Part shown: positions 1-6,195 of the stretch, piece after piece | Layout of the letters: each line of letters begins with the position of its first letter | Numbering within the stretch: position 1 is the first letter of the stretch | DNA from: Stenotrophomonas maltophilia | Lineage (GTDB): Bacteria; Pseudomonadota; Gammaproteobacteria; Xanthomonadales; Xanthomonadaceae | Direction of reading: 5' to 3' | Length of the DNA: 21,632 nt | NCBI GenBank assembly: GCA_002386405.1 | Contig: DGIP01000125.1 | Span: 1-21,632 of the forward strand | Position numbers and translations under genes: made by a program | Notes under the pieces: generated by a model | What the model was told of the DNA's origin: nothing | The model's input: the letters and a program-made list of their open reading frames with translations, nothing else | Databases searched by the model: none

Positions 1-243
1 TTCCAGGATATCCAGGAAGGTCTCGAAGTCCTTCTCTGCGTTCTCTTCCAACCCGTCGGCATCGCTGAAGAACAGCGCATAGCCGTTGGCCTTCTGCCAC
101 GACAGATCGCGCAGGCAGTCCAGCAGCGCGTCCCAGTTGCCCCCGAACGTCTGCGGGAAATCCAGCTGCGCGGCAACGCGCTGCGGCCTGAGCGACCCGA
201 ACATGCAGGACCAGCCGGCGGTGGCGCGCCCGCCGCCGGACAT
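1..243 (-). pseudogene. Partial, chimeric second copy of the barstar inhibitor gene (runs off left edge)
   Basis: Bases 1-180 align without gaps to 437-616 inside the intact barstar gene, with 9 mismatches (about 95% identity). The aligned part encodes residues 57 to about 115 of barstar, including the GGNWDALLDCL helix region with the two acidic residues that contact barnase in the family. Only two residues differ (Q to E and D to E); the other base changes are silent. At base 181 the similarity stops abruptly. The reading frame stays open upstream to a stop at 298-300, so a product could start at the ATG at 241-243 with an unrelated 21-residue head that replaces the first strand and part of helix 1. 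No good ribosome binding site precedes that ATG. The end of the gene lies outside the window. It is either a decayed paralogue or a chimeric short inhibitor; I favour a remnant of an immunity-gene duplication. Confidence 0.7.
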
Positions 244-286
244 TCCGTTCAAGAAAGAACTACAGGACGACAACGGCAGTCGTTGA
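181..286. other. Unassigned segment joined to the truncated barstar copy
   Basis: This 106-bp stretch has no match elsewhere in the window. Read on the plus strand from 182 it gives an open frame of 34 codons that ends at a TGA at 284-286 and has a charged tail (ending KKELQDDNGSR), like the C-terminus of a lost gene. Read on the minus strand it gives the head of the chimeric barstar frame. Third codon positions are GC-rich in both readings, so composition does not decide between them. It may be a leftover gene end brought in by the recombination that truncated the barstar copy. Confidence 0.3.
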
Positions 287-307
287 GGCCGCAGGCCTCA
301 ACGACTG
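277..307. repeat. Perfect 14-bp inverted repeat with 3-base loop
   Basis: Arms at 277-290 and 294-307 (CAGTCGTTGAGGCC and its complement) enclose the loop GCA. It abuts the GTAG of the next repeat element. There is no T-run on either side, so it is not a classic terminator, though it lies where transcripts from the barstar gene would end. Confidence 0.85.
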
Positions 308-329
308 TAGAGCCACGCCCTGCGTGGCT
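307..329 (+). repeat. GTAG (SMAG-type) REP element
   Basis: GTAG at 307-310 is followed by an 8-bp stem (AGCCACGC, 311-318; GCGTGGCT, 322-329) around the loop CCT. The GTAG-plus-hairpin layout is that of Stenotrophomonas SMAG repeats. It forms an inverted pair with the element at 352-374. Confidence 0.8.
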
Positions 330-351
330 ATCGCGGTGTCGGACATGGCGC

Positions 352-374
352 AGCCACGCAGGGCGTGGCTCTAC
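352..374 (-). repeat. GTAG (SMAG-type) REP element, inverted partner
   Basis: Same stem as the element at 307-329 but in reverse orientation: stem 352-359 and 363-370, then CTAC at 371-374. Read on the minus strand, its leading GTAG provides the TAG stop codon of the barstar gene (371-373), so the repeat begins inside the coding sequence. Confidence 0.8.
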
Positions 375-784
375 GCGTTCAACGCGACGAATGCCCAGAA
401 CGGCACGTCGTCCTTGCTCCACGACTTGCTGGCATCTTCCAGGATATCCAGGAAGGTGTCGAAATCCTTCTCCGCGTTTTCCTGCAACCCGTCTGCATCG
501 CTGAAGAACAGCGCATAGCCGTTGGCCTTCTGCCACGACAGGTCGCGCAGGCAGTCCAGCAGCGCGTCCCAGTTGCCCCCGAACGTCTGCGGGAAGTCCA
601 GCTGCGCGGCAACGCGCGCGATCAGCGTGCGCTTGTCATTGCACCCCTGCAGGTCAATCGTGGTCACGCGCAGCCCGGCATCGCGCATCGCGGCCGACAG
701 CGGTCCAATGTCTTCATTGGTGACCGAGTACACGCCGGCATTGTTGATGTCGTCCAGACCCAGTTCGAATCCATCGTGGTTCAT
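371..784 (-). CDS. Barstar-family ribonuclease inhibitor (immunity protein)
   Basis: The 137-residue product is a barstar-type inhibitor expected to bind and block the neighbouring barnase-like ribonuclease in the cytoplasm. The region AAQLDFPQTFGGNWDALLDC (residues 59-78) matches the barstar helix and loop that plug the RNase active site; D73 and D77 are placed like the barnase-contacting aspartates. The protein carries about 30 extra residues before the first core strand (RVTTIDLQG, from 39) compared with 89-residue Bacillus barstar. The start is the ATG at 782-784, which overlaps the ribonuclease stop codon as ATGA, so translation is probably coupled and both come from one transcript. An upstream extension of the frame to 853 lies inside the ribonuclease gene and is not credible. 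The stop codon lies in a GTAG repeat. Confidence 0.9.
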   Translation of the reverse strand: MNHDGFELGLDDINNAGVYSVTNEDIGPLSAAMRDAGLRVTTIDLQGCNDKRTLIARVAAQLDFPQTFGGNWDALLDCLRDLSWQKANGYALFFSDADGLQENAEKDFDTFLDILEDASKSWSKDDVPFWAFVALNA

Positions 785-1260
785 TGCCAGCTCCCGGCAG
801 GTGGGACCTCGAAACTGCGGAAGGTTTCGTAATGGTCGTCGGTGTAGAACCAACCGGTCGGCGGAGTGCCGCCAGTCACGATGCGGCGTGCGCCGCGGTT
901 GCCGGCACCCGGCGTGTCCACGGTGTATTCGCGGTAGTAGCCGCGCGGGCGATCCGGCAGGCGCTGTTCGCGGTTGCTGAAAACGCCGCCGTCCTGGCGG
1001 TGCGGGTAGGGGCCGCCGCGCTGGATCAGGACGATGGTCTGGCGTGCTTCGGCAGGCAGGAAGGCGGGCAGCGCGTCATGGGTACGCTGCGCGGTGGCAC
1101 CGGGGTTGGCCGGGGCGTTGTCGATCGGCGCAGTGTCGGTACCTGGCTGGGTCAGCGACGGGGCGAACTGCGGCGCGGGGGGGCGCTGGGCCAGCTTGAT
1201 CGCGGCCAGGCCACCTACCAGAAGCACGATGGCGAGCAACAGCAATAAGGGTTTGCGCAT
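781..1260 (-). CDS. Barnase-like guanyl-specific ribonuclease (N1/T1 superfamily) with N-terminal export or anchor segment
   Basis: The 159-residue protein has a hydrophobic N-terminus (about residues 4-24, preceded by RK), a proline/alanine-rich linker to about residue 60, and a C-terminal RNase domain. The domain ends with the barnase active-site order: glutamate in YYREYTV (E111), arginine in ARRIV (R126) and histidine in DDHYETF (H143), matching barnase E73, R87 and H102. Members cleave single-stranded RNA after G. The hydrophobic start implies export or membrane anchoring, with no obvious cleavage site, so the enzyme may act on competitors or stay tethered in the periplasm. It precedes the inhibitor gene with a 4-bp overlap. 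The ATG at 1258-1260 is chosen because the signal-like segment begins there; the frame is open further up to 1401 but crosses a repeat. Confidence 0.9.
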   Translation of the reverse strand: MRKPLLLLLAIVLLVGGLAAIKLAQRPPAPQFAPSLTQPGTDTAPIDNAPANPGATAQRTHDALPAFLPAEARQTIVLIQRGGPYPHRQDGGVFSNREQRLPDRPRGYYREYTVDTPGAGNRGARRIVTGGTPPTGWFYTDDHYETFRSFEVPPAGSWQ

Positions 1261-1313
1261 GGGCGGGTATGCCGTGACGAGTGGGCTTACTGTACTGGGT
1301 CTTGGTTGAACAC

Positions 1314-1330
1314 TGCGTGGTTGCCACGCA
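1314..1330. repeat. Short inverted repeat, partial REP-like
   Basis: TGCGTGG (1314-1320), loop TTG and CCACGCA (1324-1330) form a 7-bp hairpin with the same stem vocabulary as the neighbouring GTAG repeat but without a GTAG or CTAC end. It is probably a degenerate repeat copy. Confidence 0.6.
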
Positions 1331-1340
1331 TCGTGAGGTT

Positions 1341-1362
1341 GCCACGCAGGGCGTGGCACTAC
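1341..1362 (-). repeat. GTAG (SMAG-type) REP element
   Basis: Stem GCCACGC (1341-1347) and GCGTGGC (1351-1357) around loop AGG, followed by ACTAC, so GTAG leads on the minus strand. It lies in the divergent gap upstream of both the ribonuclease gene and sodA. Confidence 0.75.
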
Positions 1363-1480
1363 GCCGATCGCGGTGATGGGTTCGTCACCGATGCGTAACA
1401 TGTGTTCGACGCAGGACGAAGATTCCTTTTACCTGGGGGTTGGTAAGCTTGGCGGCCATCCCCATCATCGACTTCGCAAC

Positions 1481-1498
1481 GCCCGGTCTTCGCCGGGC
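1481..1498. promoter_or_regulatory. Small hairpin just upstream of the sodA ribosome binding site
   Basis: GCCCGG (1481-1486) and CCGGGC (1493-1498) flank a 6-base loop, ending about 11 bases before the AGGAG of sodA. It would fold in the sodA leader RNA; any regulatory role is inference. No convincing -35/-10 pair for sodA was recognised between 1363 and 1480. Confidence 0.35.
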
Positions 1499-1521
1499 GA
1501 GTGAGCTACCAGGAGAACCAC

Positions 1522-2133
1522 ATGGCCTACACCCTCCCCAAGCTGTCCTACGCCTACGACGCGCTTGAGCCGCACATCGATGCGGCCACCATGGAAATCC
1601 ACCACACCAAGCATCACCAGACCTACATCAACAACGTCAACGCGGCACTGGAAGGCACCGAGTACGCCGACCTGCCGGTTGAGGAGCTGGTCAAGAAGCT
1701 CAAGTCGCTGCCGGAAAACCTGCAGGGCCCGGTGCGCAACAACGGTGGCGGCCACGCCAACCACACCCTGTTCTGGACCGTGATGGCGCCCAATGCCGGC
1801 GGCAACCCGAGCGGCGACGTCGGCCAGGCCATCGACGCCCAGTTGGGCGGTTTCGAGAAGTTCAAGGAAGCCTTCACCAAGGCTGCGCTGACCCGTTTCG
1901 GCAGCGGCTGGGCGTGGCTGAGCGTCACCCCGGACAAGAAGCTGGTGGTGGAAAGCACCGGCAACCAGGACAGCCCGCTGATGGAAGGCAACACGCCGAT
2001 CCTGGGCCTGGACGTGTGGGAACACGCGTACTACCTGAAGTACCAGAACCGTCGCCCGGAATACATCGGCGCGTTCTTCAACGTGGTCGACTGGAAGGAA
2101 GTCGAGCGTCGTTACCAGGACGCCATCGCCTGA
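1522..2133 (+). CDS. sodA: Superoxide dismutase, Mn-type
   Basis: The 203-residue protein converts superoxide to oxygen and hydrogen peroxide. It has no signal peptide and should be cytoplasmic. The N-terminal [11 protein letters not shown] carries metal ligand H27; H81 ([10 protein letters not shown]), D164 and H168 (DVWEHAYY) complete the set. The GGGHANH and NQDSPLM signatures, with Q149, fit manganese-preferring rather than iron enzymes. Length matches bacterial SodA. The ATG at 1522 is preceded by AGGAG (1511-1515); an in-frame GTG at 1501 would add seven residues but lies upstream of that site. The gene is monocistronic, ending in a strong terminator. The metal preference is read from sequence only. 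Confidence 0.96.
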   Translation: MAYTLPKLSYAYDALEPHIDAATMEIHHTKHHQTYINNVNAALEGTEYADLPVEELVKKLKSLPENLQGPVRNNGGGHANHTLFWTVMAPNAGGNPSGDVGQAIDAQLGGFEKFKEAFTKAALTRFGSGWAWLSVTPDKKLVVESTGNQDSPLMEGNTPILGLDVWEHAYYLKYQNRRPEYIGAFFNVVDWKEVERRYQDAIA

Positions 2134-2160
2134 TCGACAGGGCGATCTGAGCAACAGGAA

Positions 2161-2190
2161 GGCCAGGCAGAAATGCCTGGCCTTTTTTTT
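2161..2190 (+). terminator. Rho-independent terminator of sodA
   Basis: GGCCAGGCA (2161-2169) and TGCCTGGCC (2174-2182) form a 9-bp stem with a GAAA loop, followed by eight Ts (2183-2190). It lies 28 bp past the sodA stop. Confidence 0.95.
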
Positions 2191-2204
2191 ATCGGTCCGT
2201 GCGG

Positions 2205-3050
2205 TTACCGTGCGGCCGCATCACCCTGCAGCCGCAGGGTGGCGATGATGCCCAGGCGCAGGGCGCCGATATCGGTGCCTTCCAGTGCGGGCAGCTTCAG
2301 CGGTTGCAGGCCCTGGCCGGCGAAGTGGCTTACCTGGAACAGCACGTCCAGGCCATGGCCGCCCGCGACCCCGGCTGCCGACGGCGGGTCGACGCGCTCG
2401 CCGGGGTTCTTGCGCGCCGGCTGGAAGCCGGGCGAGCTGCGGACCAGTTCGTCGGTATCGGCCGAGAAGTCGCCGGCGATCAAGGACGGCAGGCCATCGG
2501 AGGTGGCCCCGATCCAGGTCATCAGGTCACTGGTCTGGTGCCTGCGCACCAGCGCCTCGTCCGGGTCCGGGCGCAGCCGGGCCACGTAGATGTTGACCTG
2601 CTCCTCCTGCAGGTTCACCCGCAGCATGCCGGCCGCGCTGAAGCGGCCCGGCGGGTGGAGCAGGGTGACCCCGTCTTCGGCCACCGGCAGCCGGCTGAGC
2701 ATGGCACTGCCATGGCGCAGCGCCTGGCTGGGCGGGTCGGCGGTGACGAAGTCGCAGCTGTAGCGCAGGCGGGTGGCCAGCCAGCAGGCAGGGTTGCCAC
2801 CCTTGGTCTGCAGCACCCGCTGGACGGCGATCACGTCCGGCTGCAGGCCTTCCAGCACCTGCAGCAGCTGGTCGCGGCGCTGCTCCCATTCGGCCTCGTC
2901 GGCTGCCGGCAGCTCCAGCGTGGCGATCTTGAGCAGGCGCGGTGCCGCCTCGCCCTGCCGGGCATGGGCAGGGAGCGTGGGGGTGGTCAACAACAGGAGC
3001 AGGAACCAGCCGTGCCAGCGTCCTGCGACAACCGTGGGGAGGAGGCGCAT
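2205..3050 (-). CDS. Secreted EEP-fold (endonuclease/exonuclease/phosphatase family) protein with degenerate active site
   Basis: The 281-residue protein begins with a signal peptide (hydrophobic core LLLLLTTPTLPAHA) and then follows the EEP fold: LLKIATLEL, DVIAVQRV, GSAMLSRLPVAEDG, VNIYVARL, SLIAGDFSAD, LDVLFQVS and a final ATLRL strand. In active family members these positions carry IATWN, QE, THL, GDFN and SDH. Here the asparagine, glutamate, histidine of THL, asparagine of GDFN and final histidine all appear replaced. The fold is likely, but phosphodiesterase activity is doubtful. The ATG at 3048-3050 is chosen because it begins the signal peptide; no strong ribosome binding site precedes it, and a TTG at 3098 would add 16 basic residues. 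It is transcribed away from the divergent peptide transporter. Confidence 0.75.
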   Translation of the reverse strand: MRLLPTVVAGRWHGWFLLLLLTTPTLPAHARQGEAAPRLLKIATLELPAADEAEWEQRRDQLLQVLEGLQPDVIAVQRVLQTKGGNPACWLATRLRYSCDFVTADPPSQALRHGSAMLSRLPVAEDGVTLLHPPGRFSAAGMLRVNLQEEQVNIYVARLRPDPDEALVRRHQTSDLMTWIGATSDGLPSLIAGDFSADTDELVRSSPGFQPARKNPGERVDPPSAAGVAGGHGLDVLFQVSHFAGQGLQPLKLPALEGTDIGALRLGIIATLRLQGDAAAR

Positions 3051-3188
3051 AACGATAAGTTTACGCTTGGGCCGTCGACGTGCCGTGACTTCCGTCAAAC
3101 GATTTCAGAGGCCTGCCATTGCGCGGCGGCGTTGTCACGTTCGGCCGCAACGTGCGCGCCCCGGGTGCTTCCGGTAACCTTGCGCCCT

Positions 3189-3216
3189 TTGAACCCGCAG
3201 GACAGCCCCATAGAAT
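3189..3216 (+). promoter_or_regulatory. Candidate sigma-70 promoter for the peptide transporter operon
   Basis: TTGAAC (3189-3194), a 16-bp spacer and TAGAAT (3211-3216). The -10 overlaps the ATG at 3215, so if the promoter is real the transporter would start at the later ATG at 3254, which has AAGGGA in front of it. Confidence 0.4.
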
Positions 3217-4777
3217 GAGCACGACCGCAGCCGCCAGCGCTGGCAAGGGAAGCATGCCGCGCCAGATTCCGTACATCATCGGCAATGAGGCCTGCGAGCG
3301 GTTCAGCTTCTATGGGATGCGCAACATCCTGGTGCAGTTCCTGATCACCTCGCTGCTGCTGCAGGAGATCACTGCCGATGGCCGGGCCGGCGAGGCCAAG
3401 GACATCATGCACAGCTTCATGATCGGCGTGTACTTCTTCCCGCTGCTGGGCGGCTGGCTGGCCGACAAGTTCTTCGGCAAGTACCACACCATCCTCTGGT
3501 TCAGCCTGATCTACTGCGCCGGCCACGCCTGCCTGGCGCTGTTCGAGAACAGCCGCGAAGGCTTCTTCCTCGGCCTGGGCCTGATCGCGCTGGGTGCCGG
3601 TGGCATCAAGCCGCTGGTGGCCTCGTTCATGGGCGATCAGTTCGACCAGAGCAACAAGCACCTGGCCAAGTTCGTCTTCGACGCCTTCTACTGGATCATC
3701 AACTTCGGTTCGCTGTTCGCCTCGCTGCTGATCCCGCTGGCGCTGAAGAACCTGGGCCCGCAGTGGGCGTTCGGCATCCCGGGCATCCTGATGTTCGTGG
3801 CCACCTTCGTGTTCTGGCTGGGCCGAAAGCGCTATGTGCTGGTGCCGCTGCCGCCAAAGGACCCGCATTCGTTCGGCAACGTGGTGCGCACCGCGCTGAC
3901 CGCGCAGGTGCCGGGCAAGGGCCGCCCGGGTCTTACCCTGGCCATCCTGGGCATGGTGCTGGCGGTGGCGTCGATGGGCCTCGTTGGCAGCCTGGGCATC
4001 GTGATCTGCCTGTGCATCGCGCTGGTGCTGGTGCTGGCCGGCGTGGGTGGCGGTACCTGGATCCAGCTCGAGCGCGCCCGCGCCGTGCACCCGGCCGAGG
4101 CCGTGGAAGGCGTGCGTTCGGTGCTGCGGGTGCTGGTGATCTTCGCGCTGACCACCCCGTTCTTCTCGCTGTTCGACCAGAAGGCCTCCACCTGGGTGCT
4201 GCAGGGCCAGCAGATGGCCATGCCCTCGTGGTTCACCGCCTCGCAGATGCAGGCGCTGAACCCGCTGCTGGTGATGATCCTGATTCCGTTCAACAACCTG
4301 GTGCTGTACCCGGCCCTGCGCCGCTTCGGCTTCGAGCCGACCGCGCTGCGCCGCATGACCGCCGGCATCGCCTTCAGCGGCCTGGCCTGGATCGTGGTCG
4401 GTGGCATCCAGGTGATGATGGATGGCGGCAACGTCATGTCCATCTTCTGGCAGATGCTGCCGTACGCGCTGCTCACCTTCGGTGAGGTGCTGGTCTCGGC
4501 CACCGGCCTGGAGTTCGCCTACAGCCAGGCACCGCAGGCGATGAAGGGCGTGGTGATGAGCTTCTGGAACCTCACCACCACCATCGGCAACCTGTGGGTG
4601 CTGCTGTCCAACGCGGCGGTGCGCAACGACACGGTGACCCACAAGATCGCCAGTACCGGGCTCAGCGAGGCCGCGTTCCTGATGTTCTTCTTCGCCGGCT
4701 TCGCCTTCGTGGCGGCGTTGGCCTTCGGTTGGTATGCCAAGCGCTATCGTATGGTCGACAACTACCGCGCTGCCTGA
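3215..4777 (+). CDS. Proton-dependent oligopeptide transporter (POT/PTR2 family)
   Basis: The 520-residue inner-membrane protein is an MFS-type symporter that imports di- and tripeptides with protons. The POT signature ExxERFxxYG is present as EACERFSFYG, and the second family motif as FDAFYWIINFGSL. About 12 to 14 hydrophobic segments are visible. Two starts are plausible. The ATG at 3215 has a distant AGGA. The ATG at 3254 (MPRQIPYIIGNEACERF) has AAGGGA six bases upstream and gives 507 residues; the conserved part begins there. The rhomboid protease gene starts 8 bp after the stop, so the two are probably cotranscribed. Substrate details cannot be read from sequence. Confidence 0.93.
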   Translation: MSTTAAASAGKGSMPRQIPYIIGNEACERFSFYGMRNILVQFLITSLLLQEITADGRAGEAKDIMHSFMIGVYFFPLLGGWLADKFFGKYHTILWFSLIYCAGHACLALFENSREGFFLGLGLIALGAGGIKPLVASFMGDQFDQSNKHLAKFVFDAFYWIINFGSLFASLLIPLALKNLGPQWAFGIPGILMFVATFVFWLGRKRYVLVPLPPKDPHSFGNVVRTALTAQVPGKGRPGLTLAILGMVLAVASMGLVGSLGIVICLCIALVLVLAGVGGGTWIQLERARAVHPAEAVEGVRSVLRVLVIFALTTPFFSLFDQKASTWVLQGQQMAMPSWFTASQMQALNPLLVMILIPFNNLVLYPALRRFGFEPTALRRMTAGIAFSGLAWIVVGGIQVMMDGGNVMSIFWQMLPYALLTFGEVLVSATGLEFAYSQAPQAMKGVVMSFWNLTTTIGNLWVLLSNAAVRNDTVTHKIASTGLSEAAFLMFFFAGFAFVAALAFGWYAKRYRMVDNYRAA

Positions 4778-4785
4778 GTACCGCC

Positions 4786-5412
4786 ATGACCCCCGTCAAC
4801 CTGCTGCTGATCGCCATCACCGTCCTGGTCTCGTGGATGGCGTTCAAGAACCGCGCCCTGGCCGACCGCCTGATCCTGTGGCCGCCGGCCGTGGACCGCA
4901 AGCGCCAGTACGACCGCCTGGTGACCTATGGGTTCATCCATGCGGACTTGGCGCACCTGGCCTTCAACATGATCACGCTGTTCTTCTTCGGCGGCCAGAT
5001 CGAGTCGGTGATGGTCAACCTCACCGGCAGCTACCTCACGTACCCGGCGTTCTACCTGGGGGCGCTGGTGGTGTCGATCCTGCCCAGCTACCTGAAGAAC
5101 CAGAAGAACCCGAACTACATGAGCCTGGGCGCGTCGGGCGCGGTGTCGGCGGTGCTGTTCGCCTTCATCCTGATCAGCCCGTGGAGCATCATCTTCGTGC
5201 TCTTCATCCCGGCGCCGGCGATCATCTACGCCGCGTTCTACGTGGGCTACAGCATCTGGATGGACCGCAAGGGCGGTGACCGCATCAACCACAGCGCGCA
5301 CCTGGCCGGTGCCGCGTTCGGCGTGATTTTCATGCTGGCGATGCGCCCGGCGATCTTCGACCACTTCCTGCGCGAGTTGAGCAACCCGCGCTTCAGCCTG
5401 GGCGGCGGCTGA
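4786..5412 (+). CDS. Rhomboid-family intramembrane serine protease
   Basis: The 208-residue protein has about six hydrophobic segments. It carries the catalytic serine in GASG (S117) and the catalytic histidine in HLAGAAFG (H172), plus the conserved HADLAHLAFNM segment (residues 52-62). Rhomboids cut transmembrane helices of other membrane proteins in the inner membrane. It lies 8 bp behind the peptide transporter in the same direction, so it shares that transcript, but the pairing does not reveal its substrate. The product ends in a glycine-rich tail. A palindrome that may act as terminator follows at 5429-5455. Confidence 0.9.
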   Translation: MTPVNLLLIAITVLVSWMAFKNRALADRLILWPPAVDRKRQYDRLVTYGFIHADLAHLAFNMITLFFFGGQIESVMVNLTGSYLTYPAFYLGALVVSILPSYLKNQKNPNYMSLGASGAVSAVLFAFILISPWSIIFVLFIPAPAIIYAAFYVGYSIWMDRKGGDRINHSAHLAGAAFGVIFMLAMRPAIFDHFLRELSNPRFSLGGG

Positions 5413-5428
5413 CCGGGACGGCGGTCAC

Positions 5429-5455
5429 GCAAGGAACGGCGTAGCCGTTCCTTGC
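5429..5455. terminator. Strong hairpin between convergent genes, likely bidirectional terminator
   Basis: Perfect 12-bp inverted repeat (GCAAGGAACGGC, 5429-5440, and its complement, 5444-5455) with loop GTA. It sits between the rhomboid stop and the stop of the convergent small gene. No long T-run follows, so termination efficiency is uncertain. Confidence 0.6.
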
Positions 5456-5471
5456 ATGACCCTCGGCAACC

Positions 5472-5648
5472 TCACGCAGCGAAACGCTGGTCGGTACCGT
5501 AGGTGCTGAGCAGGCGGGTGTAGACCTCGTGGTCGATCAGGTCGAACTCCGAGCCTTGGGTCTGGCCGTTCAGGGCCAGCTGGAACAGGCCCTCCAGCAG
5601 CGAGCTGTCGGCGTCGCCGGGCTGGGTGAAGTCGGGTGCATGGTCCAT
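5472..5648 (-). CDS. Small hypothetical protein, 58 residues
   Basis: The ATG at 5646-5648 is preceded by AAGGAG with a 6-base gap (AAGGAGCACCACATG), an ideal ribosome binding site. The frame runs 58 codons to a TGA at 5472-5474. The product begins MDHAPDFTQPGDADSSLLEG and is acidic, with no membrane segment, Cys pair or known motif; its C-terminal half (SEFDLIDHEVYTRLLSTYG) looks helical. Third codon positions are strongly GC-biased like the neighbours. It is convergent with the rhomboid gene and shares a hairpin with it. I do not recognise the family and assign no function. Confidence 0.7.
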   Translation of the reverse strand: MDHAPDFTQPGDADSSLLEGLFQLALNGQTQGSEFDLIDHEVYTRLLSTYGTDQRFAA

Positions 5649-5860
5649 GTGGTGCTCCTTGGGACACGGATGGGGCAGACAGGTGTCGCAAAACGCGTGC
5701 CAGCTTTTGCGGCCTGTCCGAGACCGATATCGGCTTGAATCGGCCGGACTTTAGGACCGGATGTGACCAAATGCGTCGCCTGTTGCCCCTGTTCAGGCTT
5801 CACGCGATCATGGCGCTACGCTGCGCACTATCGCGACAGTCGCCGCAGGAGACACCGCCC

Positions 5861-6160
5861 ATGGCTTCGGTCACCCCGCCCGGATTGGCGTACGAGGTGG
5901 AGCACGATCTGGCCCGCCACCGGTTCCAGGCCCGGATCCAGGGATACCTGGCGCTGCTGGATTACCAGATCAAGCGGAAGCGGATGGTCATCACCCATAC
6001 CGAGGTGCCCGAGGCCATTGCCGGCCGGGGCATCGCCGGGGAGCTGACCAAGGTCGCCCTGCGCTATGCGCGGGACAACAAACTGAAGGTGGTGCCGGCC
6101 TGCGCCTACGCCGAGCAGTTCTTCGAACGGCACGCCGAATACCAGGACCTGCTGGCGTAG
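5861..6160 (+). CDS. Small GNAT-like N-acetyltransferase (YjdJ/NATD1 type)
   Basis: The 99-residue protein resembles the minimal acetyltransferase-like family (COG2388). The segment MVITHTEVPEAIAGRGIAGE (from about residue 42) contains the G-R-G-I-A-G acetyl-CoA loop, and it ends in VVPACAYAEQFFERHAEY, which matches the family's conserved C-terminus. These proteins are small and their natural substrate is generally unknown. The ATG at 5861 is preceded by CAGGAG ten bases upstream. A lipoprotein gene starts 35 bp downstream and cfa follows that, so the three may form one transcription unit. The 212 bp upstream hold only a short palindrome (CCGATATCGG at 5724-5733). Confidence 0.85.
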   Translation: MASVTPPGLAYEVEHDLARHRFQARIQGYLALLDYQIKRKRMVITHTEVPEAIAGRGIAGELTKVALRYARDNKLKVVPACAYAEQFFERHAEYQDLLA

Positions 6161-6195
6161 CAGGCACAAGTTATTTTCACGGACGAAGGATCATC

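Noticed and set aside
277..374. Possible CRISPR or tandem repeat array
   Set aside because: The palindromes are single or inverted pairs with no regular spacers; they fit REP elements.
785..853. N-terminal extension of barstar
   Set aside because: It overlaps the ribonuclease coding region, and the ATGA overlap gives a much better start at 784.
3095..4642. Long minus-strand open frame (515 codons) across the peptide transporter
   Set aside because: Its product is a His/Gln/Arg/Glu-rich low-complexity string typical of the antisense of a GC-rich gene, while the plus strand encodes a clear POT transporter with both family motifs.
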